Positions 33,000 to 41,993 of a DNA stretch of 64,000 nucleotides are shown piece after piece; the first letter of the stretch is position 1, and the number at the start of each line of letters is the position of its first letter. This DNA is from Brevibacillus antibioticus (GTDB lineage: Bacteria > Bacillota > Bacilli > Brevibacillales > Brevibacillaceae). The stretch covers positions 3,126,501-3,190,500 of the forward strand of contig NZ_SZNK01000001.1 of assembly GCF_005217615.1 (NCBI RefSeq), read 5' to 3'. The translations under genes and the position numbers were made by a program. The notes under the pieces are model-generated. The model saw only the letters and a list, made by a program, of their open reading frames with translations, was not told the DNA's origin and did not search any database.

Positions 33000-35423
33000 T
33001 TACATGCGCAGTTCAGCACCTGTGTTGTTTTTCAAGGCTTCGATGACAGCAGTAGTCACTTGTTGAATCTCTTCGTCCTGCAAGGTACGCTCTGCGTGAC
33101 GGAATACGAGGGCAAATGCCATGCTCTTCTTATCTTGGGCAATGCGCTCACCCATGTATACATCAAACAGGGTTACGGACTCGAGCAGCTCACCTGCTGC
33201 TTCACGAATCGTTGCTTCCAATGCACCAGCAGCTACACTGCGATCGACAACGAGAGCCAAGTCACGCGTTACCGCTGGGGATTTCGGCAGCTGATTGTAA
33301 TGTCCTACCTCGGCAGCTACATCAATCAAAGCAGCAACATCAAACTGGAATACGTACGTTTCGGACAGATCATACGCTTTTTCTGTGCCCGGGTGAACCT
33401 GACCCAGATAACCCAGACGCTTTTCTCCTACCCAGACTTCTGCGGTACGTCCCGGGTGCATACCTGCGATGTCCTGGACAGCTTTGTACTCGGCAGCTTG
33501 GATACCCAAACGCGCGAAGAGTGAATCCACAATTCCTTTGGTTTGGAAGAAATCAACAGGCTGCTTAGCGCCCATCCAGTTTTGTGCGAGCAGTTGTCCA
33601 GTCAATGCACCTGCTACATACAGACGCTCTTCCGGAAGCTGCGTGAGTGTTTCTTCTTTCGTCAAGAACACACGGCCCAATTCGAAAATCGCAACATCGT
33701 GGTTTTGGCGGTTTTTATTGTAAGAGACTGTTTCCAAGAGGCTAGGAATCAAGCTTGTGCGCAGAACGCTATGATCTTCACTCATTGGCATCATGAGCGC
33801 AACAAGGTTTACTTTTTCCTGATGCAGACCCGCTACTGCCTCGACACGATCTGGATGAACCAGTGCATAAGAAATCGCTTCATTCATACCAGTACCGATC
33901 AGGTGATGACGGATGGTACGACGCAATTGCTGTTCTTTTGTCAACTGTCCTTGTGTGTTCGAACCAGAAGGCAAGCTGGTCGGAATGTTGTCGTAGCCGT
34001 ACAGACGTGCAACCTCTTCCACCAAATCCTCTGGTAGCGTAATGTCGCCACGTCTCGTTGGAACGGTTACCGTCCATTTTTCACCCGCTACTTCATACGG
34101 GAATTGCAGACGCTCGAAAATCGGCGATACATCAGAAGCCGACATATCGGTTCCGAGATGCTGATTGATTTTTGCAAGCGTAACGGAAACAACATTAGGC
34201 GTAGCTTCGCTTACAACAGCAGAGCTGATTCCTTTGGATACCGTTGCCCCAGACAATTGCTGAATCAGCGCAGCGGCGCGCTCTCCCGCTTCCTGTACAC
34301 GTGCTTGGTCAACGCCTTTTTCCCAACGTACGCAGCCTTCTGTACGCATGCCGAGCATCCGAGCTGTGCGACGCACTGTTTTTGGCGTGAACCAAGCTGC
34401 TTCAAGAATAATTTCGCTCGTATCGCCTGTAATTTCGGAGTTCGCTCCGCCCATTACACCTGCGATTGCCAAGCCTTTGGTCTGGTCGGCAATCAGCAAG
34501 GTTTGCTCATCCAGCGTGCGCTCTTGATCGTCCAAAGTCACGAGCTTTTCACCCTCGTTTGCCAGTCGAACGACAATAGAGCGATCAGCTACCTGTGTCG
34601 CGTCGAAAGCATGCAGCGGCTGACCGTACTCAAGCAGGACGTAGTTGGTCACGTCTACTACGTTATTAATCGGACGAATTCCCGCTGCCATCAGACGATT
34701 TTTCATCCATTGCGGAGATGTCGCGATTTTGGCGTTGGTGAAGTGACGACCATGGTATTGATAGCTTTCATTCGTCGCTTCGATTTTGACTTGAATCGGG
34801 TTGTTGCCACCGTTTTCGGTCAGCTCGATTTGCGGGAATACCACTTCTTTGCCCAAGATAGCGGCTACCTCGTAAGCAACCCCCAGCATGCTCAAGCAAT
34901 CCGAACGGTTCGGAGTCAGTCCCAACTCCAGCACATAGTCATCCAAGCCGAGGTACGAAATAGCATCCATTCCGATTTCCGCATCCGCTGGCAAGACCAT
35001 AATGCCTTCTTGCTGATCTTTTGCCAGAAGCTTGTCGTTTAAGCCCAATTCTTTTGCCGAGCAGATCATCCCTTGGGATTCTACACCGCGCAGCTTGGAA
35101 CGCTTGATGTTCAGACCATCTGGGAGCTTCGCACCGATCAGGGCAACGAGAACTTTTTGTCCCTTGTCTACGTTCGCTGCTCCACAAACGATTTGCAGGT
35201 CTTCTCCTTGTCCTGCATCAACGACGCATACGTTGAGACGGTCTGCATCTGGGTGCTTGCTGCGTTCTTTTACATAACCGATCACAACACCGGATACACC
35301 TGCGTTGCGCGATTCAACTGCGTCTACTTCAATCCCGCTGCGAGTCAGCTTTTCAGCCAGCTCCTGGGGCGTCGTTCCACTCAGATCGACGTATTCAGAT
35401 AACCATTGGTATGATACCTTCAT
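33000..35423 (-). CDS. pheT: Phenylalanyl-tRNA synthetase beta subunit
   Basis: An 807-residue beta subunit (B. subtilis 804). In order: the N-terminal tRNA-binding OB-fold (about 40-150; VCGAANVDKGQKV), B3/B4 editing domain (about 210-400; DVTNYVLLEYGQPLHAFDA), B5 domain (about 405-475), catalytic-like core, and a C-terminal anticodon-binding domain (about 715-807; LPKSPAVTRDLALV). It edits mischarged Tyr-tRNA(Phe). It begins 15 bases after pheS, so both share the T-box-controlled transcript. Confidence 0.97.
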   Translation of the reverse strand: MKVSYQWLSEYVDLSGTTPQELAEKLTRSGIEVDAVESRNAGVSGVVIGYVKERSKHPDADRLNVCVVDAGQGEDLQIVCGAANVDKGQKVLVALIGAKLPDGLNIKRSKLRGVESQGMICSAKELGLNDKLLAKDQQEGIMVLPADAEIGMDAISYLGLDDYVLELGLTPNRSDCLSMLGVAYEVAAILGKEVVFPQIELTENGGNNPIQVKIEATNESYQYHGRHFTNAKIATSPQWMKNRLMAAGIRPINNVVDVTNYVLLEYGQPLHAFDATQVADRSIVVRLANEGEKLVTLDDQERTLDEQTLLIADQTKGLAIAGVMGGANSEITGDTSEIILEAAWFTPKTVRRTARMLGMRTEGCVRWEKGVDQARVQEAGERAAALIQQLSGATVSKGISSAVVSEATPNVVSVTLAKINQHLGTDMSASDVSPIFERLQFPYEVAGEKWTVTVPTRRGDITLPEDLVEEVARLYGYDNIPTSLPSGSNTQGQLTKEQQLRRTIRHHLIGTGMNEAISYALVHPDRVEAVAGLHQEKVNLVALMMPMSEDHSVLRTSLIPSLLETVSYNKNRQNHDVAIFELGRVFLTKEETLTQLPEERLYVAGALTGQLLAQNWMGAKQPVDFFQTKGIVDSLFARLGIQAAEYKAVQDIAGMHPGRTAEVWVGEKRLGYLGQVHPGTEKAYDLSETYVFQFDVAALIDVAAEVGHYNQLPKSPAVTRDLALVVDRSVAAGALEATIREAAGELLESVTLFDVYMGERIAQDKKSMAFALVFRHAERTLQDEEIQQVTTAVIEALKNNTGAELRM

Positions 35424-35438
35424 CTTTGCCTCTCCTCT

Positions 35439-36473
35439 CTAGCCTCGATTGAACTGACGCAGAAAACGAACGTCGTTGGTATAAAAATGGCGGATGTCTT
35501 CCACCGCGTATTTGAGCATTGCAATTCGTTCCACACCCATACCGAATGCAAAGCCGCTGACTTCCTCAGGGTTGTAGCCAGCCATTTCCAGTACGCGCGG
35601 GTGTACCATACCAGCACCCAAAATCTCGATCCAGCCTGTTTGCTTACATACACGGCAACCGTGACCACCGCAGTTGAAGCATTGCAGGTCTACTTCTACG
35701 GAAGGCTCCGTGAACGGGAAGAAGCTTGGGCGCAGACGAATTTGTTGGTTTTCCCCGAACATTTGACGAGCAAACGTCAAGAGGGTACCTTTCAAGTCAC
35801 TCATCCCAATCTTTTTATCAATCACGAGACCCTCGATCTGCGTGAATTGGTGGGAGTGTGTCGCATCGTCATCATCACGACGATACACTTTACCCGGACA
35901 AATCATTTTAAGTGGGGTCTTGCCTTCTTTTTTCAGCATCGTACGTGCTTGCACAGGAGATGTCTGCGTACGGAGCAGTAGCTCTTCTGTGACGTAGAAC
36001 GTATCTTGCATATCGCGCGCCGGATGATCTTTCGGCAGGTTCAGCATCTCGAAGTTGAAGTGGTCCATTTCAACCTCGGGACCTTCTGCCACCTCAAAAC
36101 CCAGCCCGATGAAAATGTCTTCGATCTCTTCAATGATCCGAGAAAGCGGGTGCATGGTGCCTGCTGGAACTGGACGTCCTGGCAGTGTCACATCGATCGT
36201 TTGAGAAGAAAGCTTGGCAAAGAGAGCGGCTTCTTCAAAAGCTTTTTGTTTGCCAAAGAACGCTGCCTCCAGCGCTTCCCTTACTTCATTCACCAGCTGA
36301 CCGACAACTGGACGCTCTTCTGGGGACAGGCCGCCCATTCCGCGCAGCAGTTCTGTCAACTCGCCCTTTTTCCCCAGGTATTTGACGCGCAAATCCTGAA
36401 GTTGTGCGGCTTCCGTCACTTGGCTGATTTGGCCCAATGCGGACTCTTTCATTTCTTGCAACCGAGTTTGCAC
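35439..36473 (-). CDS. pheS: Phenylalanyl-tRNA synthetase alpha subunit
   Basis: A 344-residue catalytic subunit of the class II enzyme that charges tRNA(Phe). Motif 2 ([14 protein letters not shown]) near 200 and motif 3 ([14 protein letters not shown]) near 315 are intact, as is [13 protein letters not shown]. The start is placed at GTG 36473: AAGGAG sits 9 bases upstream, and the resulting length and N-terminal alignment equal B. subtilis PheS (344 residues). An ATG at 36494 would add seven residues with a poorly spaced ribosome site. It is regulated by a Phe-specific T-box (36629-36955). Confidence 0.97.
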   Translation of the reverse strand: MQTRLQEMKESALGQISQVTEAAQLQDLRVKYLGKKGELTELLRGMGGLSPEERPVVGQLVNEVREALEAAFFGKQKAFEEAALFAKLSSQTIDVTLPGRPVPAGTMHPLSRIIEEIEDIFIGLGFEVAEGPEVEMDHFNFEMLNLPKDHPARDMQDTFYVTEELLLRTQTSPVQARTMLKKEGKTPLKMICPGKVYRRDDDDATHSHQFTQIEGLVIDKKIGMSDLKGTLLTFARQMFGENQQIRLRPSFFPFTEPSVEVDLQCFNCGGHGCRVCKQTGWIEILGAGMVHPRVLEMAGYNPEEVSGFAFGMGVERIAMLKYAVEDIRHFYTNDVRFLRQFNRG

Positions 36474-36569
36474 TTCGAATCGCTCCTTTTTCATTTGTTA
36501 AAATAACCTCTATCGAGGCCTTCTCATGGATGAGCGACCGCGTCTTAGCGGAAATTTATTATGCGCTCC

Positions 36570-36621
36570 GGAAAGTTTAAGCACAGTCGCTTTTTCACAC
36601 TGTGAAGCACTTAAACTTTCC
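36570..36621 (-). repeat. Long stem-loop between the T-box and pheS
   Basis: Perfect 12-bp arms GGAAAGTTTAAG (36570-36581) and CTTAAACTTTCC (36610-36621) enclose a second perfect 6-bp stem CACAGT/ACTGTG (36582-36587, 36599-36604). In RNA this forms a stable two-part hairpin with a small bulge. No T-run follows, so it is not a terminator. It lies in the leader after the T-box terminator and about 95 bases before pheS. Confidence 0.75.
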
Positions 36622-36628
36622 TCCACGT

Positions 36629-36955
36629 AAAAAAAAGAAAAACCCGCCCCAGAAAAGGGACGAGTTACTTTTTTCTCGCGGTACCACCCTTGTTAGACAA
36701 TTCGCTTCCACCCTGTGACAAATCCATGACAATATCACTAGTGGAAAGAAACATTTGTCTCACTTCAGATCATTGGTAACGGGTATGACCCGGCTGCTCC
36801 TACTGCGCGAAAAGCGGTTCAGAGTGCGGCTTTGGAGTGAATTCGGCAGCTATCATGTTAAAGATGCTCGCAGTCTGTGACATCTTCTCCCTGAAAAAAC
36901 AGATAGGTCCTGCGTACTAGTCTCCGTCATCGCTTTACGTTATAATTGTGACGTA
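36629..36955 (-). ncRNA. T-box riboswitch of pheST (Phe specifier TTC)
   Basis: The conserved T-box sequence GGGTGGTACCGCG is present at 36677-36689 on the minus strand. It is followed by a terminator stem (36641-36666, AAYYCG-CCC/GGG arms with wobble pairs) and a long T-run. The upstream stem I contains CGAATTCACT with the likely specifier TTC (36839-36841), a Phe codon, in the usual context before AC. Uncharged tRNA(Phe) should stabilise the antiterminator and let pheST be transcribed. The class and gene agree with the B. subtilis pheS leader. Confidence 0.93.
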
Positions 36956-36961
36956 AGGAAA

Positions 36962-36990
36962 ATTATAGCGCAACAAGAGAGAACTTTCAA
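36962..36990 (-). promoter_or_regulatory. Sigma-A promoter of pheST
   Basis: Minus-strand TTGAAA (36985-36990) and perfect TATAAT (36962-36967) with a 17-base spacer, just upstream of the T-box leader. Confidence 0.85.
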
Positions 36991-37059
36991 TTCTACAAAT
37001 GTTACATATCAAGCGAGTGTTTTCATGTATATGTTACCCATTCGAAAGGGGATTTTGAC

Positions 37060-37779
37060 ATGATAGACAATGTTTCCGCCCTTTACGATAAGACAATCAA
37101 CTGCCGTCATTGCCAAGCGACCTTTTCGACCAAACGGATCAGAAGCGGCACGTTGACGATGCTTCATCGCGACAGCGATTTTTATACCATTTTTAAAGAG
37201 CAATCTTTAAATCCCATTATATATACCGTCAATGTCTGCCCTGAATGCGGCTTTGCTTTTACGGATCAATTCCGGAACACGCTCGCCCCCTGGCAAAAGC
37301 AGATTGTGGATGAACAAATCTCCTCGAAATGGAAGCCAAAAGATTTTGGCAAGGTCCGACATGTACCAGAAGCCATTGTCAGCTACAAGCTGGCCATTTA
37401 CGCTGCTGAAATAACAGATCAGCCCCATTCCGTAAAAGCGGGTCTGTATTTGCGCCTTGCATGGCTTTATCGATTCGAGAAAATTGTCGCGGAAGAAATG
37501 CGCTTTATCGATATGGCCGTGGAAGAATATGAACAATCGTATATTCATTCTGACTATACACGCGGCGACAAAGAAATGACCGAAGTCCGCTTGCTATACT
37601 TGATTGGTGAGCTCTATCGCAGGCTCGAAAAGTTTGACTTAGCCATCAAGTATTTCGGCAAGGCACTGGCTTTTCGCAACCACACCATTGAGAGCGGCAT
37701 TATCCGTATGGCGCAAGATCAATGGCAACTCGCGCGTGAAGAGTATAAAGAGAAAAAGAGCGAGCAAAAGATCGGCTAG
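37060..37779 (+). CDS. DUF2225 family protein
   Basis: A 239-residue cytoplasmic protein of the DUF2225 family. The N-terminal part has paired Cys motifs, CRHC (16-19) and CPEC near residue 60, that look like a zinc ribbon. The C-terminal two-thirds are helical, with TPR-like repeats (GLYLRLAWLYRFEK and LLYLIGELYRRLEKFDLAIKYFGKAL). The function is unknown. AAAGGGG precedes the ATG. Its stop overlaps the convergent TrmH gene by 4 bases, so the two ends share no separate terminator. Confidence 0.85.
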   Translation: MIDNVSALYDKTINCRHCQATFSTKRIRSGTLTMLHRDSDFYTIFKEQSLNPIIYTVNVCPECGFAFTDQFRNTLAPWQKQIVDEQISSKWKPKDFGKVRHVPEAIVSYKLAIYAAEITDQPHSVKAGLYLRLAWLYRFEKIVAEEMRFIDMAVEEYEQSYIHSDYTRGDKEMTEVRLLYLIGELYRRLEKFDLAIKYFGKALAFRNHTIESGIIRMAQDQWQLAREEYKEKKSEQKIG

Positions 37780-38603
37780 ACATGCCGATCTTTTCTTTTG
37801 CGTTGTGCCTCATAGACAAAAATTCCTGCCGCGACTGCCGCATTCAGTGACTCCGCACCGCCGTAAAGCGGAATGTGGACGAATTGATCGGCTTTGGCAA
37901 ACATCTCTTTGGAGACGCCTCTTCCTTCATTGCCGATGACCAGTGCCGTCAGACCAGCATAATCAGCCTCGTCATAGGAGACACTGTTTTGCTCCAACGA
38001 AGAGATGAGAACTCTCCCTCCCTTTACCTTCCATTCATCTGCCGTGTCAACTAACGATTGTGTAAAGACTGGGATGCGGAACAGTGCCCCCATTGTTGCC
38101 CGTACCACTTTTCCATTGTAAATATCGACACTGCCACTCCCAAGTACGACACCGTCGACTGCTGCCGCTTCTGCTGTGCGCAAAATCGTGCCGAGGTTGC
38201 CCGGGTCTTGTATTTCGTCCAAAAAGAGAAGCAACAAGCTTCCTTGTTCCTCTCTCTTTTTATCTACCCATTTTGCCCAATCTGCTGCTGTTTTTTTCAC
38301 TTCGGCCACAATTCCTTGCGGTGACTTCGTTTCGGACAGCTTCGCCAGCACTGCCTCTGATGCAGCAATGACCTGAACAGCTTCCGGATGATGAGCCAGA
38401 GCACGTTGGCAGGCAGGGTCCATGTCACGCTGCTGATCGTAAATAACCGTGACTACCTCCGCCCCGCTTTTTAACGCCTCCTCTACCAGATGCGCCCCTT
38501 CCACGAGAAAACGCTGCTGCTCTTCCCGTCCTTTCCGTGACAGCAACTGGTGCAATCGCTTAACCAGAGGGTTTTGAACCGAAGTAATGATTTCATTTGT
38601 CAT
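37776..38603 (-). CDS. TrmH/SpoU-family RNA 2'-O-methyltransferase (YsgA-like)
   Basis: A 275-residue SPOUT-class methyltransferase. An N-terminal substrate-binding region (SVQNPLVKRLHQLLSRKGR) is followed by the knotted catalytic domain with motif 1 DPGNLGTILRTAEA, motif 2 ALVIGNEGRG and motif 3 IPLYGGAESLNAAVAAGI. It methylates a ribose in rRNA or tRNA; the target is not determinable. Position beside pheST and sspI matches ysgA in B. subtilis. The start at ATG 38603 is 4 bases past the ktrA stop; a TTG at 38624 would overlap ktrA. Confidence 0.92.
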   Translation of the reverse strand: MTNEIITSVQNPLVKRLHQLLSRKGREEQQRFLVEGAHLVEEALKSGAEVVTVIYDQQRDMDPACQRALAHHPEAVQVIAASEAVLAKLSETKSPQGIVAEVKKTAADWAKWVDKKREEQGSLLLLFLDEIQDPGNLGTILRTAEAAAVDGVVLGSGSVDIYNGKVVRATMGALFRIPVFTQSLVDTADEWKVKGGRVLISSLEQNSVSYDEADYAGLTALVIGNEGRGVSKEMFAKADQFVHIPLYGGAESLNAAVAAGIFVYEAQRKRKDRHV

Positions 38604-38607
38604 AAAC

Positions 38608-39261
38608 CTATGCCCGCTCCTCAAATTCGCGTAAGTCTTTGTTGTTCCCGATCACCACAAGCACGTCGCCGTATTGGATGACTTCATCCGGGCTAGGAGC
38701 GATGTTGAATTTATCTCCGCTTTTGATGGCAATCACGTTGACCTCATATTTTTTCCGAATATCCAGTTGCCGCAAGTTTTGACCGACCAGCTTGGACGAC
38801 ACGACTACCTCCGCCACGCTGTAGTCCTCTGCCAGCTCGATAAAGTCAAGTACGTTAGAAGAGATCAGATTGTGCGCGACCCGAACTCCCATGTCACGCT
38901 CAGGGAATACGACACGGTCAGCTCCCACCTTGTACAATACTTGTCCATGACGCTCATTCTGTGCTTTTGCCACGATCTTCTTGACACCCAAGTCTTTCAG
39001 CGTCAATACCGTCAGGATGCTCGCCTGAATATCGACCCCAATGGCCACGACGACTACGTCAAAATTGCGGATGCCGATTTCCTTCAAGGCGCGCTCATCC
39101 GTAGAATCAGCTGCTACCGCATGCGTTACATACTGAATATTTTCGTTAATACGCTCCTCGTTCTCATCTATACCCATCACTTCATAATCCATTTCGTACA
39201 ACGTTCTCGCCACGCTAGAACCAAAACGTCCCATCCCGATAATGGCAAATTGCTTGGACAT
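38608..39261 (-). CDS. ktrA: Potassium uptake regulatory subunit KtrA
   Basis: A 217-residue RCK protein. The N-terminal RCK domain binds nucleotide (IIGMGRFGSSVARTL near the start, acidic strand end VMGIDENEE), and the C-terminal RCK_C domain ends around VLVVIGNNKDL. It forms a ring on the membrane pore KtrB and gates it. The partner gene ktrB is 13 kb away at 52177 on the other strand. The start at ATG 39261 has AAGGAG upstream. It is followed closely by the TrmH gene, probably in one transcript. Confidence 0.92.
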   Translation of the reverse strand: MSKQFAIIGMGRFGSSVARTLYEMDYEVMGIDENEERINENIQYVTHAVAADSTDERALKEIGIRNFDVVVVAIGVDIQASILTVLTLKDLGVKKIVAKAQNERHGQVLYKVGADRVVFPERDMGVRVAHNLISSNVLDFIELAEDYSVAEVVVSSKLVGQNLRQLDIRKKYEVNVIAIKSGDKFNIAPSPDEVIQYGDVLVVIGNNKDLREFEERA

Positions 39262-39432
39262 GTTAATCTTCTCCTTTACGGAACTTACCAATAACAAGCA
39301 TTATAGCACAACCAAAACATCCCCCACAAAATGGTCATGAACGTTTTGTACGAAAAGCATGGTATGCACAAATCAGCGTTTACAAATACTATTTCTTGAA
39401 TTCATTCTCACAAGCGAGGTGCAAGCACGGTC

Positions 39433-39669
39433 ATGAATATTGCCTCACTCAATTTACGTCAAGCGATCATGTACAAAATGCAGGGCTCAGATCCAAACGC
39501 AGTGGAAGAGACCATCAGTGATGCCATCTCGAGCGGTCAGGAGAAGACGCTCCCGGGTTTAGGCGTTTTGTTTGAAGTGCTGTGGCAAAATAGCGATGCT
39601 TCCTCACGTCAATCCATGATTACGACGATCGCGGAACACTTGCCTGAGCAAGCCGAAAAGCCGATCTAA
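39433..39669 (+). CDS. sspI: Small acid-soluble spore protein SspI
   Basis: A 78-residue SspI-family minor spore protein (B. subtilis 71), recognised from NLRQAIMYKMQGS, LPGLGVLFEVLWQ and the C-terminal hydrophilic tail. It is made in the forespore; sigma-G control is expected from the family, but no clear sigma-G promoter was recognised. The location near ysgA matches B. subtilis. GAGGTG precedes the ATG. A terminator follows at 39698. Confidence 0.93.
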   Translation: MNIASLNLRQAIMYKMQGSDPNAVEETISDAISSGQEKTLPGLGVLFEVLWQNSDASSRQSMITTIAEHLPEQAEKPI

Positions 39670-39697
39670 CCATTTCTTCTTCGAACAAACATGCTAC

Positions 39698-39733
39698 AAA
39701 GGGAGGGGCTCCTATGCCCCTCCCTTTTCATTT
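39698..39733 (+). terminator. Rho-independent terminator after sspI
   Basis: Stem AAAGGGAGGGG/CCCCTCCCTTT (39698-39708, 39717-39727), followed by T-rich sequence. The second arm touches the stop of the convergent ger gene. Confidence 0.8.
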
Positions 39734-40849
39734 TTCATTGTTCACTTCTCGACCTTTGTTGAACTGATTGCGTATGAATTGGGTGATTGCCAGCAAGATA
39801 GGGATGATAATGGTGATCAAAAATCCTACTTTGGTCAAATGCTGGGTAAAAGAAAACAGCTCCACGATATTTTGCGGTACTAATGTGAGGAAAAAAAGGG
39901 GCACCATGATCACAATCGCGGTGATTTGTTGAAAACGAATGCCTTTGTGAAACCAGCGCCGCAGTGAAAAAATCGTCGCGTAAAGCATATTCCCGATCGT
40001 TGTAAATACGGAAGCAACCCAAATCGCAAGAAAGGCGGACTCAAAACGCTCCAAAAACCAGCCGGCTCTCTGCGTTACCTTGACCAGTTCTAGTGTAGGC
40101 CAAACCAACCTCTGCAATTCTTCATAGCCAAATACAGTAATGCCCGCGACAACTGTAATCACATACACGACAAGAGCAAAGCTCATACCTGTCATGCTAG
40201 CCACCCCTAGCCTTGCTCCAGGAATAGCGAAGGCAAAGTAAACCATTAACAACTCATACCCGGTATAGAGCGTATACGTATTGAACCCCGTTTTCATGAC
40301 ATTTTTCCATGACTCTAATTGGAATGGCAATAAATTGTGCCAGTCTGCGTTCATGAAGGAGACGAGCGGAATCAAGAGAGACGGAAACAGGAGGAAAGGA
40401 ATCAATAGCTCATTTATCCTTGCCACAACCTCAATCTCATGACAACAAAGAAACATGACCAACAATAGCAACGTAATGATAATTACTTCCAATGGCGTTT
40501 GCGGTAATACAGAGGTCACGACGACTTCCCCAAACAATCTGACTGTAGTTCCCGCGTTAAGGAACTGATAGAGAATGAAAAGAAACACACACAGGGTACC
40601 GATGGCACCACCAAAAATCCTCGGCATATATTCGACAAAGGTAAGGCCAGGAAACTGGTTGCCTAAATAAACGATTGCCGCCACTGCCACGGATGCTATC
40701 AAAGCACTTGTTATGGGTCCCAACCACCCCGTTTGATGAAGAAGTTCGGTTGCCGTTCTCGGGATGATTAGGATACCCACCCCGATCATCGAACTGAGCA
40801 TAATGCTTGTCAGTTGCCAGGTACCAAAATTACGTTGCTGATTTTCCAC
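39728..40849 (-). CDS. Second spore germinant-receptor permease subunit (GerAB type)
   Basis: A 373-residue amino-acid-permease-like protein (GerAB/spore permease family) with about ten helices: IGVGILIIPRT in the first segment and GYELLMVYFAFA in the middle. It recognises a germinant amino acid in the spore inner membrane. The start is GTG 40849, AGGAG 10 bases upstream, 13 bases after the gerAC stop. The ger operon here is AA-AB-AC-AB, so this is a second B subunit, clearly homologous to but different from the one at 41986. Confidence 0.88.
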   Translation of the reverse strand: MENQQRNFGTWQLTSIMLSSMIGVGILIIPRTATELLHQTGWLGPITSALIASVAVAAIVYLGNQFPGLTFVEYMPRIFGGAIGTLCVFLFILYQFLNAGTTVRLFGEVVVTSVLPQTPLEVIIITLLLLVMFLCCHEIEVVARINELLIPFLLFPSLLIPLVSFMNADWHNLLPFQLESWKNVMKTGFNTYTLYTGYELLMVYFAFAIPGARLGVASMTGMSFALVVYVITVVAGITVFGYEELQRLVWPTLELVKVTQRAGWFLERFESAFLAIWVASVFTTIGNMLYATIFSLRRWFHKGIRFQQITAIVIMVPLFFLTLVPQNIVELFSFTQHLTKVGFLITIIIPILLAITQFIRNQFNKGREVNNEK

Positions 40850-40862
40850 AGTAATCGCTCTC

Positions 40863-41993
40863 CTATTGCATTTCCATACCAAGACGACGCAGCTTGATTG
40901 TGTATGTAACGCGAACCGGAAAATGCCTGAAATCTTCCTTCCAGTTGTGCGTTTTCCAGTAGTCTTGGTAATGCTTCGCACGCAGTATAAGGCCCAGCTT
41001 CAAAATGTCACTATTGTACTGCTTTTGTAATTGCTGCAACAGCTTCTTTGCGCGGTTCTCCATTTCTTTTTTGATAAGGGCTTGCATTTGTAGGATGAAT
41101 TGCTCTGGAGGAATTTTCAGGTCTTCTGTGAGTTCGACAATATCTCCTTGGAGCTCGCAATGATAAGTAGCGGAAGAGGATTTGTGAATGATCACCTTTT
41201 TTTTTACAAAATGCGGACGAAAACTCACATATCCGTTTTTGGTTTTCGGCAACGGAATCACAATGTCTCCACCCGGTTTTTCATTTCGCAGCTGAAGCAA
41301 TATCCATGACTGCTCGTCATCCAATATCCCCACCATCTTGTGTCCGCGAAAAACAGCAACCCCTTTCCAGCTCACCTCATTTTTTCTTGCCTCTACATAA
41401 TTCAAAAACGGCTCCATGGTTAGATTAGAGGTCTGATTGAAATAGTCGCCCAACGTTTGATCCGGAATTCTTCCTAATTTCATGCCATTTTCGATCAGCC
41501 CCATCAAAAAGACGACTGGAATCGGCTCGATTCTCGGTTTGATTTCCAGCAAGCTAGACGCTTTGCCCTTCACGACGATCGGCCACATCAGTCGCCGTAT
41601 TTGCGGTTCGCGACGAAAACTGTCCATGATGTCTTGGATCCCCTTTCTAGCGATTTCCTCACTCACGGCAAGAATACGGGTATGTCCAAGAAACAATCGT
41701 TGGTTTAGCCGCATTTGCAAGTTGTTGGATGCATCTGTCACCGTTCTTCCTGTCACGCTCATGATTTTCACGGCATCCGCATTATTTCCCCCACCCTTCC
41801 CGCTACTCCCCGCGATTTTGATAGGAATCGGGATTTGGACCGTCATTTTGTACAGATTTTCATCCTTTTCGTCCTGATCAATCGCAATGGCCAATACCGA
41901 TGCGCGTTCCTCCAATTCACGTCTGTCCCAGCACCCTGACAGCAAGAGTGTACAGATGATCAACAAAGCGAAGCATCTAAGTGACTTACCCAT
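40863..41993 (-). CDS. Spore germination lipoprotein GerAC type
   Basis: A 376-residue Ger(x)C lipoprotein: lipobox LLSGC with Cys 21 followed by the typical WDRRELEE. It forms the outer subunit of the germinant receptor. It overlaps the preceding permease gene by 8 bases, so it is translationally coupled. The C-terminus has Lys-rich helices and a QYNSDILKLG motif typical of the family. Confidence 0.92.
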   Translation of the reverse strand: MGKSLRCFALLIICTLLLSGCWDRRELEERASVLAIAIDQDEKDENLYKMTVQIPIPIKIAGSSGKGGGNNADAVKIMSVTGRTVTDASNNLQMRLNQRLFLGHTRILAVSEEIARKGIQDIMDSFRREPQIRRLMWPIVVKGKASSLLEIKPRIEPIPVVFLMGLIENGMKLGRIPDQTLGDYFNQTSNLTMEPFLNYVEARKNEVSWKGVAVFRGHKMVGILDDEQSWILLQLRNEKPGGDIVIPLPKTKNGYVSFRPHFVKKKVIIHKSSSATYHCELQGDIVELTEDLKIPPEQFILQMQALIKKEMENRAKKLLQQLQKQYNSDILKLGLILRAKHYQDYWKTHNWKEDFRHFPVRVTYTIKLRRLGMEMQ

